From: Bifidobacterium asteroides DSM 20089
GTDB taxonomy: Bacteria > Actinomycetota > Actinomycetes > Actinomycetales > Bifidobacteriaceae
Direction: 5' to 3'
DNA length: 64,000 nucleotides
NCBI RefSeq assembly: GCF_002715865.1
Contig: NZ_CP017696.1
Location: 1,674,001 to 1,738,000 of the forward strand
The notes under the pieces were generated by a model. It ran no database searches. It was not told the DNA's origin and saw only the letters and a program-made list of their open reading frames with translations. Position numbers and translations under genes: made by a program. The stretch's first letter is position 1; every line of letters starts with the position of its first letter. Of this stretch, positions 1-9,548 are shown in pieces.

Positions 1-424
1 GCACCGGGCAACTGGTTAGCGTAGGCCGTGGATCGGTGCGCCACCCGACCATCAGCAGACCTTTGACGCCATAGGCCAGCAGATTATCTATATGGTGCTG
101 TTCAAGAGCCGGGTCTCTGCCGGCGTTGCAGAGAAAAACAGGAATGGACTCGACCCCGAAGTAGCTTTCCGCGCCGATCAGAATAGGCATGGAGAACTGA
201 CCGTCCAGGTCTGAAGTGACCAGGCCCACCGACTTGGGCAGGCTGGGAGGCTGGGACTGTTTCTGACGCTCATTGAGCGAAAAGGAGAGCTCCGCCGCGG
301 CCTTGAACACCTTGGCCCTTGTCGGGCCGCTGACCTGTGCGCTGTTGCGCAGCGCCTTGGAGGCTGTGGACACCGCAACCCCCGCCTTGGCAGCCACGTC
401 GGCCAGCGTCACTTTCTTGCTCAT
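1..424 (-). CDS. LacI family transcriptional regulator, 3' end cut by window
   Basis: The frame opens at an ATG at 424 preceded by a GGGAGG ribosome site and runs off the left edge without a stop, so about 141 N-terminal residues are visible. The start MSKKVTLADVAAKAGVAVST is the classic LacI helix-turn-helix, followed by the hinge helix region and the beginning of a periplasmic-binding-protein-like effector domain (VGLVTSDLDGQFSMPILIGA). Proteins of this family repress sugar-use genes until a sugar ligand binds. It diverges from the GH115 alpha-glucuronidase across 192 bases, so that enzyme is its most likely target; this is inferred from position only. The ligand cannot be told from the part present. 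Confidence 0.93.
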   Translation of the reverse strand, partial: MSKKVTLADVAAKAGVAVSTASKALRNSAQVSGPTRAKVFKAAAELSFSLNERQKQSQPPSLPKSVGLVTSDLDGQFSMPILIGAESYFGVESIPVFLCNAGRDPALEQHHIDNLLAYGVKGLLMVGWRTDPRPTLTSCPV

Positions 425-526
425 CGAATCGCCTCCCGGATCTGCTGGACTGCGAGCATCTCCAACTATGGTAATTGAAAGAGACGGCTATCGAGTCCTT
501 CCAGTCCGATCTATTTTTCTACCATT

Positions 527-536
527 GAAAATTTTC
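527..536. promoter_or_regulatory. Small perfect palindrome in the lacI-GH115 divergent spacer
   Basis: GAAAATTTTC is a perfect 10-base palindrome in the 192-base spacer between the LacI regulator and the GH115 gene. The surrounding spacer is AT-richer than the genes and must hold both promoters. A LacI operator is expected here, but typical LacI-family sites have a central CG and this one does not, so it is only a candidate. Confidence 0.22.
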
Positions 537-616
537 CTAATCTGGTGCTAGCCTTTGGGTGTCCGAACACAGGCGGCAAAGCATCCGCCTGGTAAACAGA
601 CAATTGGAGCGCCACT

Positions 617-3600
617 ATGGTCACCCTGTTTCATCCCCAGCCCGGAAACATCCCAGTGACCGCCGGATCGGGAGCAGTCCTGGCCGACTCAGGGGTCCGA
701 CCAAATTGGCTGCTGGAGCATGGTGAGGATTCGGCCGTGCAGATTGCGACCGGCAACCTGATGCGGGATTTTGCGGCCGTGACAGGCCGTACCCAGAGGC
801 GGGCTAATCTGATCGATGAGGGCAGCCCGACCATTTGCTTGGGTACTCTAGGCCATTCCAGCTGGATCAATTCAGCCGTCCGCAACGACCAGCTCGATCT
901 TACCCCGCTCGAAGACCCCCAAGGGGAGTATCGCTGGGAAGGCTTCACCTTGCAGGTCGTCGACGGCACACTTTATGTTGTCGGAACCGACCGGCGCGGA
1001 ACCATCTACGGAATCTACGCCCTTAGCCGGGCCATTGGCATCTCACCCCTGCACTGGTGGGGAAACGTGCCAGTCCGTCACCATGAACGGATATGCCTGC
1101 CCGGCGACCTGCGCGTCTTCGACTGGCCCTCTGTCAAATACCGGGGCTTCTTCATCAACGACGAGGAGGAGCTGGACGACTGGGCCCGCCTGCACACCCC
1201 GGATGGAACCATCGGACCAACGACCTACGAAAAGGTCTTTGACCTGATCCTACGGCTGGGCGGCAACTATCTGTGGCCGGCCATGCACGTCAACGCCTTC
1301 AATGCCGACCCGCGCAACGGCAGGCTTGCCCAGAGCATGGGGGTCGTCATCGGGAGCAGTCACTGCGACATGCTTCTACGGAGCAACCAGCATGAGTGGG
1401 ACCCCTGGGTGGCCTCGCAGGGCGGACATGTGGACTATGACTATTCGCTGCCTGGACGCAACCGGGACATGATTCGGCGCTACTGGTCGCAGAGCGTGGA
1501 CATGAACCGGAACTACGAGGTCACCTGGACCCTGGGCATGCGCGGCATTCACGACACAGGCCTGACCACGCGCGCCATCGACGAGGATCCGAACCTGGAC
1601 CGGAAGGACCGCCTGCAAGCGCGGGTCGATCTGCTCGGTCGGGTCATTCACGACCAGAGAAGCATCCTGCGTCAGCACCTGGGCCGACCTCCACAGGAGG
1701 TCCCCCAGCTCTTCATTCCCTATAAGGAGGTGCTGCCCCTCTACGACGCGGGCCTGGACCTGCCAGAAGACGTGACCATCATGTGGGTCAACGACAACTA
1801 CGGGTATATGCGCCGCTTCCCCAATCAGGCCGAACGGGCACGCAGCGGAGGCAATGGGGTCTACTACCATAGCTCCTACTGGGCGCCGCCGAGGACCAGC
1901 TACCGCTGCACTTCATCCACCCCCCTGACTCTGATGAACGACCAGCTGGGTAAGTGCTGGAATCGGGGCATCCGCCGGGTGTGGGTGGATAATCTGGGGG
2001 CCATCAAGCGATTGGAGTTGGAGGGATCCTACTTCCTCCATCTGGCCTGGAATGCAGACAAGGATCACCACAGTCTGTCGGCCCGGGACTTCGTAGCCTC
2101 TTGGTTCGACCAGACCTTCGCCGACAAGCGCGGCTCTGAGGCTGCCGACCTGTGCATGAGCTACTACCGGATCAACAATCAGACCAAAATCGAACACCTG
2201 CACGAGGACTCCTTCACCCAGACAGGCTACGACGACGAGGCCGGCGGCCGCCTGGCAGCCTTACGGGAGCTGGCTGAGCGCTCACACAATCTTGGCAGGA
2301 GCATGAAGCCAGAGTTTCGTGAAGCATACCGATCGCTGGTTGACCTGAAGATCGCCATGGCCTACTACGTGAACGCCCAGTTCTACCATGCGGACCGCAG
2401 CCGCCTCGAGGCCGCCCGAGGCGCCTTGCCGGCCGCCGACAGGCAGATGAGAATCTCTCATCTCTTCCAGGGGATGATCCGGGCTCTGCTCCATTGGTAC
2501 AACAGGGAGCTGGCGCAAGGCGATTGGGACGGCATTCTCACTCCTAACAGGTTCCCTCCTCCTACGCTGCCTCAGTACCCGGCTTGCAGACCGGTGAAGG
2601 TCCAACCGGACCAGGGGCTGATCCTTACGCCACAGGGAGCAGAGGAGAGCCTTAAGGTCCCCGGCAACAACAATCACGCCAGGCTGGTCTTTGATCCCTA
2701 CGGCATCTTCGACCAGTGGTTTGACCTGGACCTTATGGGCAGCTCTGCACAGGAAGTGCGCATCTGCGCCGATCAGGACTGGATCCGCCTGCCAGAGGAG
2801 GAGCGGGTCGTCAAGGACGAGTGGCGAATCCATGTACAGGTCGATAACGCCTCAACCCGTGCTGGTCGTCAGGGTACGCTGACCATCTTCACCCGCCCCT
2901 GTAATCCGGAGGCAACCGAAAAAGCCTGGTCGACGCCGATCAGGGTCGATGTTCTAGTAGGCAAGGATCCTCGCCTCGAAGAAGGATTCACCGGCTACGT
3001 CGAGGCAGATGGCCACATCAGCATGGACCCCTCACGAGGACACGCTAATTCCGACCTTACGAAGGCCACCACTTGGCTGGCGACCCAAGACCTTGGGCGT
3101 TTCGGCTCGGACCTGATGCAGACCAGGGGCTGGAGCGACCCGGATTCAGGAAGCGGGGCCTGTCTGAGTCTGGACTTCTGGCTGAAGACCCCCGGCCGCC
3201 ACCATCTAGAGGTTCACCGGATGCCCACCCTGAACTCACGTGGGCGAATACGCCTGCGTGTCAGCCTGGATGGCAACCGAGGCGAAATCCTGGAATCGCC
3301 CACCACTGACGAATTCCGTGGCAACTGGCAGGAGACCATCGTATACAACGCCGAGCAACTAACCATGATCCTGCCTTATTTGGAGGCAGGACCCCACCAG
3401 CTGCAACTTATTGCCGTGGACGACTCCTTCGGCATCGACAAAGTCGTGATCAACACCGGTCGGGAACGGCCCAGCCGGCTGGGACCGGCCTTCAGTACCT
3501 GGGTGGGAGATGGCCGGACCTCCAAAGGGGCTGATAACGGAAACTCTCACACATCTCACATAGACATAGATCAGACCAGCAATCAGATTACAGACCATCA

Positions 3601-4342
3601 GCCAACGCCCACGACCGATGCCTTGGACCGCCCCCTGCGGAACCTGGCCATCGAGGACTACGGAATCGATCCGGGTCATACCCCGGACGAACCTGTACCC
3701 TACTTTGACCGGGACTACTGGCTTCACGGCGGTTTGTATACGCGACCGAAGCTGGTCTGGCCCGCCGGACACCAGCACGAGCAGAAGCTCAGCCAGAACA
3801 ATGACGCCAGCAAGACTTCAGAGCGCATCTACCTTGAGACCGCCGATTGCCTAAGACAGGACGAAAACGCCTGGCTGTCACAGGATGGGCCACAGAATGG
3901 CAAGCCTCGGAAGGGCTGCTGGGTACCCACCGACGCCCCCATTTACAGCGGCCGGGGCCTGGCCATGCGGGCCGAACCAAGGCAACAACTCTGGCCCGAT
4001 CCTGGTCGGGCTCCCGGCATGAACCTGGCCTTCCGGGTTGGCAGGCCAGGCAACTATGGAATCTGGCTCCTGGCCCAGTTCGCCTCGGATCTGGAGGACT
4101 CCTGCCATTTGATTCTGGACGGCCAGCCGTTGGCCCCTGCCCAACTCTTCCCCCGAGGGGGAAGACTGATGACCTTTGCCACCGAGCATGTCTGGGGATG
4201 GTCGGAGATGACCGCCGTCCAGCTGACCGGCGGTCGGCACGTCCTGACTTTGGAGCCGGAACGGGCCGGCATGCGCATCGCACGTGTCTACCTGGCCTGT
4301 GACGGATCACGGCCGCCCTTGGATGGGCAGTGGCCCCGTTAG
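617..4342 (+). CDS. Glycoside hydrolase family 115 alpha-glucuronidase
   Basis: A 1,241-residue protein of the GH115 family, whose characterised members remove (4-O-methyl-)glucuronic acid side groups from xylan. Family hallmarks are visible: an N-terminal mixed domain (about 1-165), then the barrel with YRGFFINDEEELDDW (about 176) and GGNYLWPAMHVNAFN (about 215), GSSHCDML (about 245) and GMRGIHD (about 310), a helical region (about 500-690) and the C-terminal beta-rich domain beginning near DPRLEEGFTGYVEADG (about 790). The usual TSHHEPM-type motif reads SSHCDML here. The last roughly 240 residues extend past the usual C-terminal domain and look beta-rich. No signal peptide is seen, so the enzyme probably acts inside the cell on imported oligosaccharides. 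The ATG at 617 follows a GGAG. The divergent LacI gene suggests sugar-controlled expression. Confidence 0.9.
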   Translation: MVTLFHPQPGNIPVTAGSGAVLADSGVRPNWLLEHGEDSAVQIATGNLMRDFAAVTGRTQRRANLIDEGSPTICLGTLGHSSWINSAVRNDQLDLTPLEDPQGEYRWEGFTLQVVDGTLYVVGTDRRGTIYGIYALSRAIGISPLHWWGNVPVRHHERICLPGDLRVFDWPSVKYRGFFINDEEELDDWARLHTPDGTIGPTTYEKVFDLILRLGGNYLWPAMHVNAFNADPRNGRLAQSMGVVIGSSHCDMLLRSNQHEWDPWVASQGGHVDYDYSLPGRNRDMIRRYWSQSVDMNRNYEVTWTLGMRGIHDTGLTTRAIDEDPNLDRKDRLQARVDLLGRVIHDQRSILRQHLGRPPQEVPQLFIPYKEVLPLYDAGLDLPEDVTIMWVNDNYGYMRRFPNQAERARSGGNGVYYHSSYWAPPRTSYRCTSSTPLTLMNDQLGKCWNRGIRRVWVDNLGAIKRLELEGSYFLHLAWNADKDHHSLSARDFVASWFDQTFADKRGSEAADLCMSYYRINNQTKIEHLHEDSFTQTGYDDEAGGRLAALRELAERSHNLGRSMKPEFREAYRSLVDLKIAMAYYVNAQFYHADRSRLEAARGALPAADRQMRISHLFQGMIRALLHWYNRELAQGDWDGILTPNRFPPPTLPQYPACRPVKVQPDQGLILTPQGAEESLKVPGNNNHARLVFDPYGIFDQWFDLDLMGSSAQEVRICADQDWIRLPEEERVVKDEWRIHVQVDNASTRAGRQGTLTIFTRPCNPEATEKAWSTPIRVDVLVGKDPRLEEGFTGYVEADGHISMDPSRGHANSDLTKATTWLATQDLGRFGSDLMQTRGWSDPDSGSGACLSLDFWLKTPGRHHLEVHRMPTLNSRGRIRLRVSLDGNRGEILESPTTDEFRGNWQETIVYNAEQLTMILPYLEAGPHQLQLIAVDDSFGIDKVVINTGRERPSRLGPAFSTWVGDGRTSKGADNGNSHTSHIDIDQTSNQITDHQPTPTTDALDRPLRNLAIEDYGIDPGHTPDEPVPYFDRDYWLHGGLYTRPKLVWPAGHQHEQKLSQNNDASKTSERIYLETADCLRQDENAWLSQDGPQNGKPRKGCWVPTDAPIYSGRGLAMRAEPRQQLWPDPGRAPGMNLAFRVGRPGNYGIWLLAQFASDLEDSCHLILDGQPLAPAQLFPRGGRLMTFATEHVWGWSEMTAVQLTGGRHVLTLEPERAGMRIARVYLACDGSRPPLDGQWPR

Positions 4343-4393
4343 AAAGACGACAGACCAGTGGACACGTGTGGGCTGGAAACCTGAGGTCAACGG

Positions 4394-7300
4394 TCATCGC
4401 CGTCCCTTAGGGCTCTTGGACACCCGCCTGACCAGGCCGGAGAGAAGCGAGCCGATCATGACTGCCGCTGCAAGGATGGCCAGAGGAAGAGCCACTGCTG
4501 CCCCGGTTTTGGGCAACGCTTCCTCCAGTGCGTTCCAATCGTCGCTATTTGAACGGACAGCCCGATCCGAGCACAACAGACGGCCGTCGACCATCACGCC
4601 CTGGGAATTTGGCTGTAGAGAAGCCCTGTCGGCATCTTCCCGCTCAGGAAGGGCCGCCGCATCATCTACTGGACAAGGCACCAAAGGACTGCCGATGACA
4701 CGGGCCCTGTCGGTGTGCCGACCTGATATGCCCGTCACCGTAGCATGCACGTCCACAGATTGGCCGGGACGGAGCATAAGGGTTGACCAATTGTCTGGAT
4801 AGCGGACCCCGGTGACCCGTCCCCGACCCACAACTGTCTGATCTTCCAAATGCAGTTGGCGAGCCAGGAAAACAGCTCCCGTCCCATCGCCGGGATCCCG
4901 TGGCGAATCATTGGTGATCCGGAAGACAATGGGAACGTCATCACGAGTCCGGAGGGCCTGTTCCGGCTGATCCCGATCACCCTTGGGCATACCGCCAGCC
5001 TGATCAAACTTCTCAATGTGTAGAGCCGGTGTCATATCGGGCGTTCCGGTCCAGACCGTGTTGGAGACCAGGGTCTTGTCCTGATAGAACTCAGTGAATC
5101 GGTTCTCATGACGTTCCACCTTCTTCAGCCGTCTGCATTGCAGGTAGGCCCTCCAGCCGACCGGACGGTCACCTGAAGCGCTGACCAGGGCCAGATACCG
5201 TGGTGTAGCCTCCACTTTGACCAGACCTGCAGGGTCTTCAGTCATCGTAAACAAGGGGCCACCATGGATATCTGCGGACATATCCGAACCAGCCATGATC
5301 CGTCCATGATGAATCAGGATGCGCCCATTCTCGTAGAGGTCCTGGGTGGCGTAGACGGCCCAATGGCCAGTAAACCGATCCACCGTGGGATCTAGCCGAT
5401 CCTCGATCCGCCATGTCTTCACCTGTGGATAGGCACGTCCGGCCGGCAGCAGACTGGAGTCCAGACGATAAAGGAAGAGTCGGTCACGATAGATGCTGCC
5501 GCCATGTGCACTTCCCCCGCCCACAGCGACTACCACATCCTTGGCGGGATTGAGCGGCTTGACCGGATTGGCGACCACGTTGGTCGCTTTGTGCAGGTCG
5601 TTGACGATCTGGGTCGCCTGGTTACGCACCACGTGACCGGGTTCTGCCCGGATGACCGTGTAGGGCAGGACCAGATCGTAGGTACGACCCAGCAGCCCTT
5701 GGTCAATAGCCGGCTCTCTGAGGGGATTATGGCCTCGGTCAGCGGCATAGGCAGCCAGATCCGCAGGCTGGGGATCCCCTTTGAGAGTCTCGCCTGTAGC
5801 AGGAACATAGGTATCCACGGTTTTGGCGAAGACGAGGACAATACCATCAGCCACCTGAATATTGAAAGCCTTGGTGTAATCGCGACCGTCGGAGCCCAGA
5901 ACCTCGATGCTCTTGGGATCGATATCCAGATGACGAGCGTCGTAGGCATCCGTCATGCCCAGCCGCCAGACCGGATAGGCGGTATCTCTGCGGCGGGCGT
6001 CAAGACTGATTCGATAAACTCCACGGTCGCCCACGAAGAGCACCTTGCCGTCGATGCTGATGCCTGGATCATGCGCGCTGACATCGCTCTTTGAAGGATG
6101 GAAGTCGGCGGGCGGATTGCTTACCTGGTTGGAGGGGGTCAGTGAATTGTTCAGCGCCAACACCCAATGATTGTCCACCTGATGATCCGTTGGAGCCTTG
6201 GGATCAACCCTGCCTTCGAAGCGCAGACGGATTCTGGGGTTGCTCCCGGCACGCCACTGGCTGATACGGGCGGAGTCGGTAATGGTCACCCGCAGGCCAT
6301 GGTCCTTGTCCTTCCACTTTGTGGCATATCCGGTCTTGGCGATGACATCGCCACTCTGCAGGTCAGTCACCTCAAGGGTCTGTTTGTCAGGCAAAAACCA
6401 GCGGTCATATACATCCGTCAGAATGATTGATTTGACAGGATAAGCCAGACTGTCAGGCAGACTGGGCTGGGTATCCAGCTGATACTCCAGCCGCTGACCA
6501 GGGAAGACCACCTTGCCGTCAACGCTGGCCTGCTCCCCGCCCTGGCCAGCCTCAGAGATGACATCCTTACGCACCGGCGGCAGGTATCCACAGATGCCTG
6601 GCTTATTGGTCTGTACACTCTGCGTGTTGACCGTTTGGGAGCCCGAGTTGGTCAGAGCCTCGCCCTGGTTGCCATGGCCGTCCGGCGCCTTGCAGAAGAT
6701 CAGCTCCTGATCAGGTGTTCCGCCCAGGTCATTGCGGACCTGGGACGCACCACCGCCATTGGCAAAGCGAACCGTGAACGGTACCAGCATGGTGACCTGC
6801 ATGGGGTCCTCCATCCCCTTGAGACCGTTCAACCACCCGCTCTTGGCCTGAGCCCGCGCCCGAGTGCCGCTCACGCTGACTTGGAAACGGTCGGTCACGT
6901 CCCTGCCCATGGCCACGATGTCTCCGACGCTGCTGTGGCGGTAGTGCCCGTCTGCATCAGCCTTGGCTTTGGCAACGAATATGCGAATTGCCCCAGCCCC
7001 GTCCTGATCAACCAGATAATCGGCGGCACTCCAGTCGTCAGTCAGGGCGAAAACCTTAGGAGCCTCGACCAGATGGGCTTCGACAGTGGCGTTGACCACC
7101 GACCCCACCCGGTCGCCGTCCAAAAAGACATGTCCGTCAGCACCAGTCTTGTTACTCCATTGGGGGTCTACGACGCTCTTCCACACCCCCGTGGCGGCAT
7201 CCCGCAGGATCCAGGATTTGTCCGGCCTGGGCCTCCAGGTGGGTGTACGACGCTCCGGGGTCGACTGGTCAACCTGCCGGGCAGCGCCCATCCAATGGAC

Positions 7301-8299
7301 TGCACCCTGGTCCAGAATCAGTCCGGTCTCCGGTCGCTCGACAGTCACGTCCAGCTGCCACGCCCAGCGATGTTCCTCGGGCAGAGCCCCACCCTTCCAG
7401 GTGGCTGTGGCCCGGTCCCCGGGCGGCCTATCCCCTTCGGCGGTGTTGAAAACGAATTTGTCGGTCAGGTCTTCGCCGCTGGTCTGGTCCCTGACATGCT
7501 GACCACTGATACGGTACTGCTTGCCCTGAGGATTGAAGACATCACTAAAAGTCAGTTCGCGCCCACCCCGACCGGTTCCAGTGACGATATGGGTGCGATT
7601 GGTCATCCCATCCGCGCTAGTGCCACGACCTACTTGCTTATCGGGTGGATCCGGTGGCAGATCGGCCGGCTTGGGCTCGTAGTCGTTGAGCATGATCACC
7701 ACCAGGGAGATGCCCTTCTCGTTGCCTGCATACTCGTCAGCGAACTTGTCCAGATTGTCGTTGGACTGATCCCAGAAGGAGTCGCTGGTCCGATAGGTCA
7801 CTCCACGGTTGCTGAAGGTGGTGTTGGCCACCTGGCTGCGCCAGTTGTCCATCCAATACTTGTGAATAGCCACGGAGATTCCGTCAAAGATACGTTGGGA
7901 TCCACGGTAGGTGGCAACCACTCCCACGCCGGTCACCCGACAGTGACCCTGTCCGGATTGGTCGGCGTGGGCCTCATTAAAGCGCGCCTGACAGTTGCCA
8001 TTGGCCTCGTCTAGAGCCTGCCGCTTGACCCGGGCCGTATTGGCATTGCCCTTGTCCACAACCCCCAACTGGGAGAACGCCTTGTCGATGCTGTCTATCG
8101 CATAGCCGCCAAAGGCGCCTTGTTCGTCATCCTTGTAGGCCCAACCCTGCCAGATCTGAATGTTTTCGTCGCCCGGGGCCACTGGTCTGCCGCCGGCATG
8201 GCCTGATCCTCCCCCAGCTATGGCAGGAGTCACCGGACCGGCAAGGGCCGCCAAGGCAGCGAGAGCCGTCAACAGGCCAATCCATCTATGCTTGTTCAT
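4394..8299 (-). CDS. LPXTG-anchored adhesin with antigen I/II-like isopeptide domains
   Basis: A 1,301-residue exported surface protein. The start at 8299 (MNKHRWIGLL) is chosen because GAGGA lies seven bases upstream; a GTG four codons earlier is also open. It has a hydrophobic signal peptide (about 1-30), an N-terminal Cys-containing globular region, and then at least three domains resembling the C-terminal isopeptide-forming domains of streptococcal antigen I/II fimbrial adhesins, marked by VDGKVVFPGQRLEYQL and SIDGKVLFVGDRGVYRI. The end is a complete sortase signal: LPKTG, hydrophobic stretch, then RRVSKSPKGRR. It should be covalently linked to peptidoglycan by a sortase, none of which is in this window. 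It converges with the GH115 gene with about 50 bases between stops. The ligand is unknown. Confidence 0.85.
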   Translation of the reverse strand: MNKHRWIGLLTALAALAALAGPVTPAIAGGGSGHAGGRPVAPGDENIQIWQGWAYKDDEQGAFGGYAIDSIDKAFSQLGVVDKGNANTARVKRQALDEANGNCQARFNEAHADQSGQGHCRVTGVGVVATYRGSQRIFDGISVAIHKYWMDNWRSQVANTTFSNRGVTYRTSDSFWDQSNDNLDKFADEYAGNEKGISLVVIMLNDYEPKPADLPPDPPDKQVGRGTSADGMTNRTHIVTGTGRGGRELTFSDVFNPQGKQYRISGQHVRDQTSGEDLTDKFVFNTAEGDRPPGDRATATWKGGALPEEHRWAWQLDVTVERPETGLILDQGAVHWMGAARQVDQSTPERRTPTWRPRPDKSWILRDAATGVWKSVVDPQWSNKTGADGHVFLDGDRVGSVVNATVEAHLVEAPKVFALTDDWSAADYLVDQDGAGAIRIFVAKAKADADGHYRHSSVGDIVAMGRDVTDRFQVSVSGTRARAQAKSGWLNGLKGMEDPMQVTMLVPFTVRFANGGGASQVRNDLGGTPDQELIFCKAPDGHGNQGEALTNSGSQTVNTQSVQTNKPGICGYLPPVRKDVISEAGQGGEQASVDGKVVFPGQRLEYQLDTQPSLPDSLAYPVKSIILTDVYDRWFLPDKQTLEVTDLQSGDVIAKTGYATKWKDKDHGLRVTITDSARISQWRAGSNPRIRLRFEGRVDPKAPTDHQVDNHWVLALNNSLTPSNQVSNPPADFHPSKSDVSAHDPGISIDGKVLFVGDRGVYRISLDARRRDTAYPVWRLGMTDAYDARHLDIDPKSIEVLGSDGRDYTKAFNIQVADGIVLVFAKTVDTYVPATGETLKGDPQPADLAAYAADRGHNPLREPAIDQGLLGRTYDLVLPYTVIRAEPGHVVRNQATQIVNDLHKATNVVANPVKPLNPAKDVVVAVGGGSAHGGSIYRDRLFLYRLDSSLLPAGRAYPQVKTWRIEDRLDPTVDRFTGHWAVYATQDLYENGRILIHHGRIMAGSDMSADIHGGPLFTMTEDPAGLVKVEATPRYLALVSASGDRPVGWRAYLQCRRLKKVERHENRFTEFYQDKTLVSNTVWTGTPDMTPALHIEKFDQAGGMPKGDRDQPEQALRTRDDVPIVFRITNDSPRDPGDGTGAVFLARQLHLEDQTVVGRGRVTGVRYPDNWSTLMLRPGQSVDVHATVTGISGRHTDRARVIGSPLVPCPVDDAAALPEREDADRASLQPNSQGVMVDGRLLCSDRAVRSNSDDWNALEEALPKTGAAVALPLAILAAAVMIGSLLSGLVRRVSKSPKGRR

Positions 8300-8456
8300 A
8301 CTCGTCCTCACTCTTCGCCCGCTCCATGCCTTGAGTATGAATGGCCGCAGGGCATAGGGGTGCGCGAGCGAGCGACTGTGGTCGAATGTGCTGCGGGACG
8401 GTTATGCTGTGTATGAGACATACCTATGCCGTCCAGACCGAAAAGGAGACAGGACA

Positions 8457-8948
8457 ATGGCAGAGACATTCGACGTGCTGGTAGAGATTCCCCGGGGCTC
8501 CCGCAACAAGTACGAGATGGACCACGACAGCGGCCATATCAGGCTGGACCGCACACTCTTCACCTCCATGGGCTACCCCGACGACTACGGGTACATCGAC
8601 GGCACCCTGGGCGAGGACGGGGATCCCTTGGACGCCCTGGTGATGATTCCCGATTCGGTCTTCCCGGGTTGCATCGTCGAATGCCGCGCCGTGGGCCTCT
8701 ACCACATGGTCGACGAGGCCGGCGGGGATGATAAGGTCCTCTGCGTGCCCGCCGACGTTCGCTTCGACGCCATCAAGGACATCGACGACGTCTCCGACTT
8801 CCACAAGCAGGAAATCAAGCACTTCTTCGAGCAATACAAGGCTCTGGAGCCAGGCAAGGAGGTCATGCCCGGGGACTACTGGACCAACGCCGAGGCTGCC
8901 GAGACCCAGATCAAGGCTGCACGCGAGCGCTTGGCCGCCCAGCACTGA
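8457..8948 (+). CDS. ppa: Inorganic pyrophosphatase (soluble family I)
   Basis: A 163-residue cytoplasmic enzyme that splits pyrophosphate to two phosphates and so drives biosynthetic reactions. The family I signature is clear: VLVEIPRGSRNKYEMD at the start, YPDDYGYIDGTLGEDGDPLDALV containing the metal-binding Asp residues, and KVLCVPADV with DISDF-like DIDDVSDFHKQEIKHFFEQYK further on. The ATG at 8457 is preferred over an ATG 23 codons upstream because it follows AAAAGGAGA and gives the usual family N-terminus. The gene stands alone, divergent from the adhesin across about 157 bases. Confidence 0.97.
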   Translation: MAETFDVLVEIPRGSRNKYEMDHDSGHIRLDRTLFTSMGYPDDYGYIDGTLGEDGDPLDALVMIPDSVFPGCIVECRAVGLYHMVDEAGGDDKVLCVPADVRFDAIKDIDDVSDFHKQEIKHFFEQYKALEPGKEVMPGDYWTNAEAAETQIKAARERLAAQH

Positions 8949-9098
8949 CCTCTCAAGAACGACCACCGGTCATAACCACCCCGGCAAGGGACCAATCGAG
9001 CGCCTGAACCGGGGTTTTGCATGCCCAAATCCTCCCAAAACGCATCCGGCCGTCTACGATTGCGAATTGCGGGTGCGCGCGCAAGGGCAGGAGCGGCT

Positions 9099-9545
9099 AT
9101 GACTTTCTATACGTACCAATATCTCAAGGGTGGACAGACCAACTGGACCATGATCAGAATCATCGTGGTCGTCGTTCTGGCCCTGGCCTTCCTTTTCTTC
9201 CTGTTCATGTACTCCCGCCACCGCTGGAACCACAAGTACAAGGATCTGTCCATCATCCTGGCCACCCTGCTCCTCTTGGCTGCGGCCATCCAGTACAGCG
9301 ACTACACCAATCTGCGTACGGCCAGCCTGCAGAGCGGACAGCTGACCACGGTCATCGACAAATCCGCCGCCAAGCTCAAGGTCAATCCTGAGCAGATCAG
9401 CATCAACGACACTTCGCGCAACAACGACATGATCATCAAGACCCCCAAGGGCTACTACACCCTGGTATTCAACAGCTCCGGCTCCGAATTCCTGCTGCAG
9501 CGTGCCGATCTGTACCACCCAGACATCACCGTGATCGGAGAGTGA
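9099..9545 (+). CDS. DUF3290 family membrane protein
   Basis: A 148-residue protein with two N-terminal membrane helices (about 16-40 and 47-65) and a roughly 80-residue soluble tail. The order and length match the DUF3290 family, commonly encoded next to a DUF421 (YetF-like) protein, as here. The ATG at 9099 follows AGGAG by five bases; the frame extends 26 codons further up, but that part reads as an arginine-rich non-protein tail. The stop is only three bases before the DUF421 start, so the two are surely one transcript. The biochemical role of the family is not established. Confidence 0.82.
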   Translation: MTFYTYQYLKGGQTNWTMIRIIVVVVLALAFLFFLFMYSRHRWNHKYKDLSIILATLLLLAAAIQYSDYTNLRTASLQSGQLTTVIDKSAAKLKVNPEQISINDTSRNNDMIIKTPKGYYTLVFNSSGSEFLLQRADLYHPDITVIGE

Positions 9546-9548
9546 CCC

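Noticed and set aside
6635-8014. Long open frame of 459 codons on the plus strand inside the adhesin gene
   Set aside because: It is the antisense of the adhesin, has no ribosome site and reads as low-complexity Gly/Val/His-rich protein.
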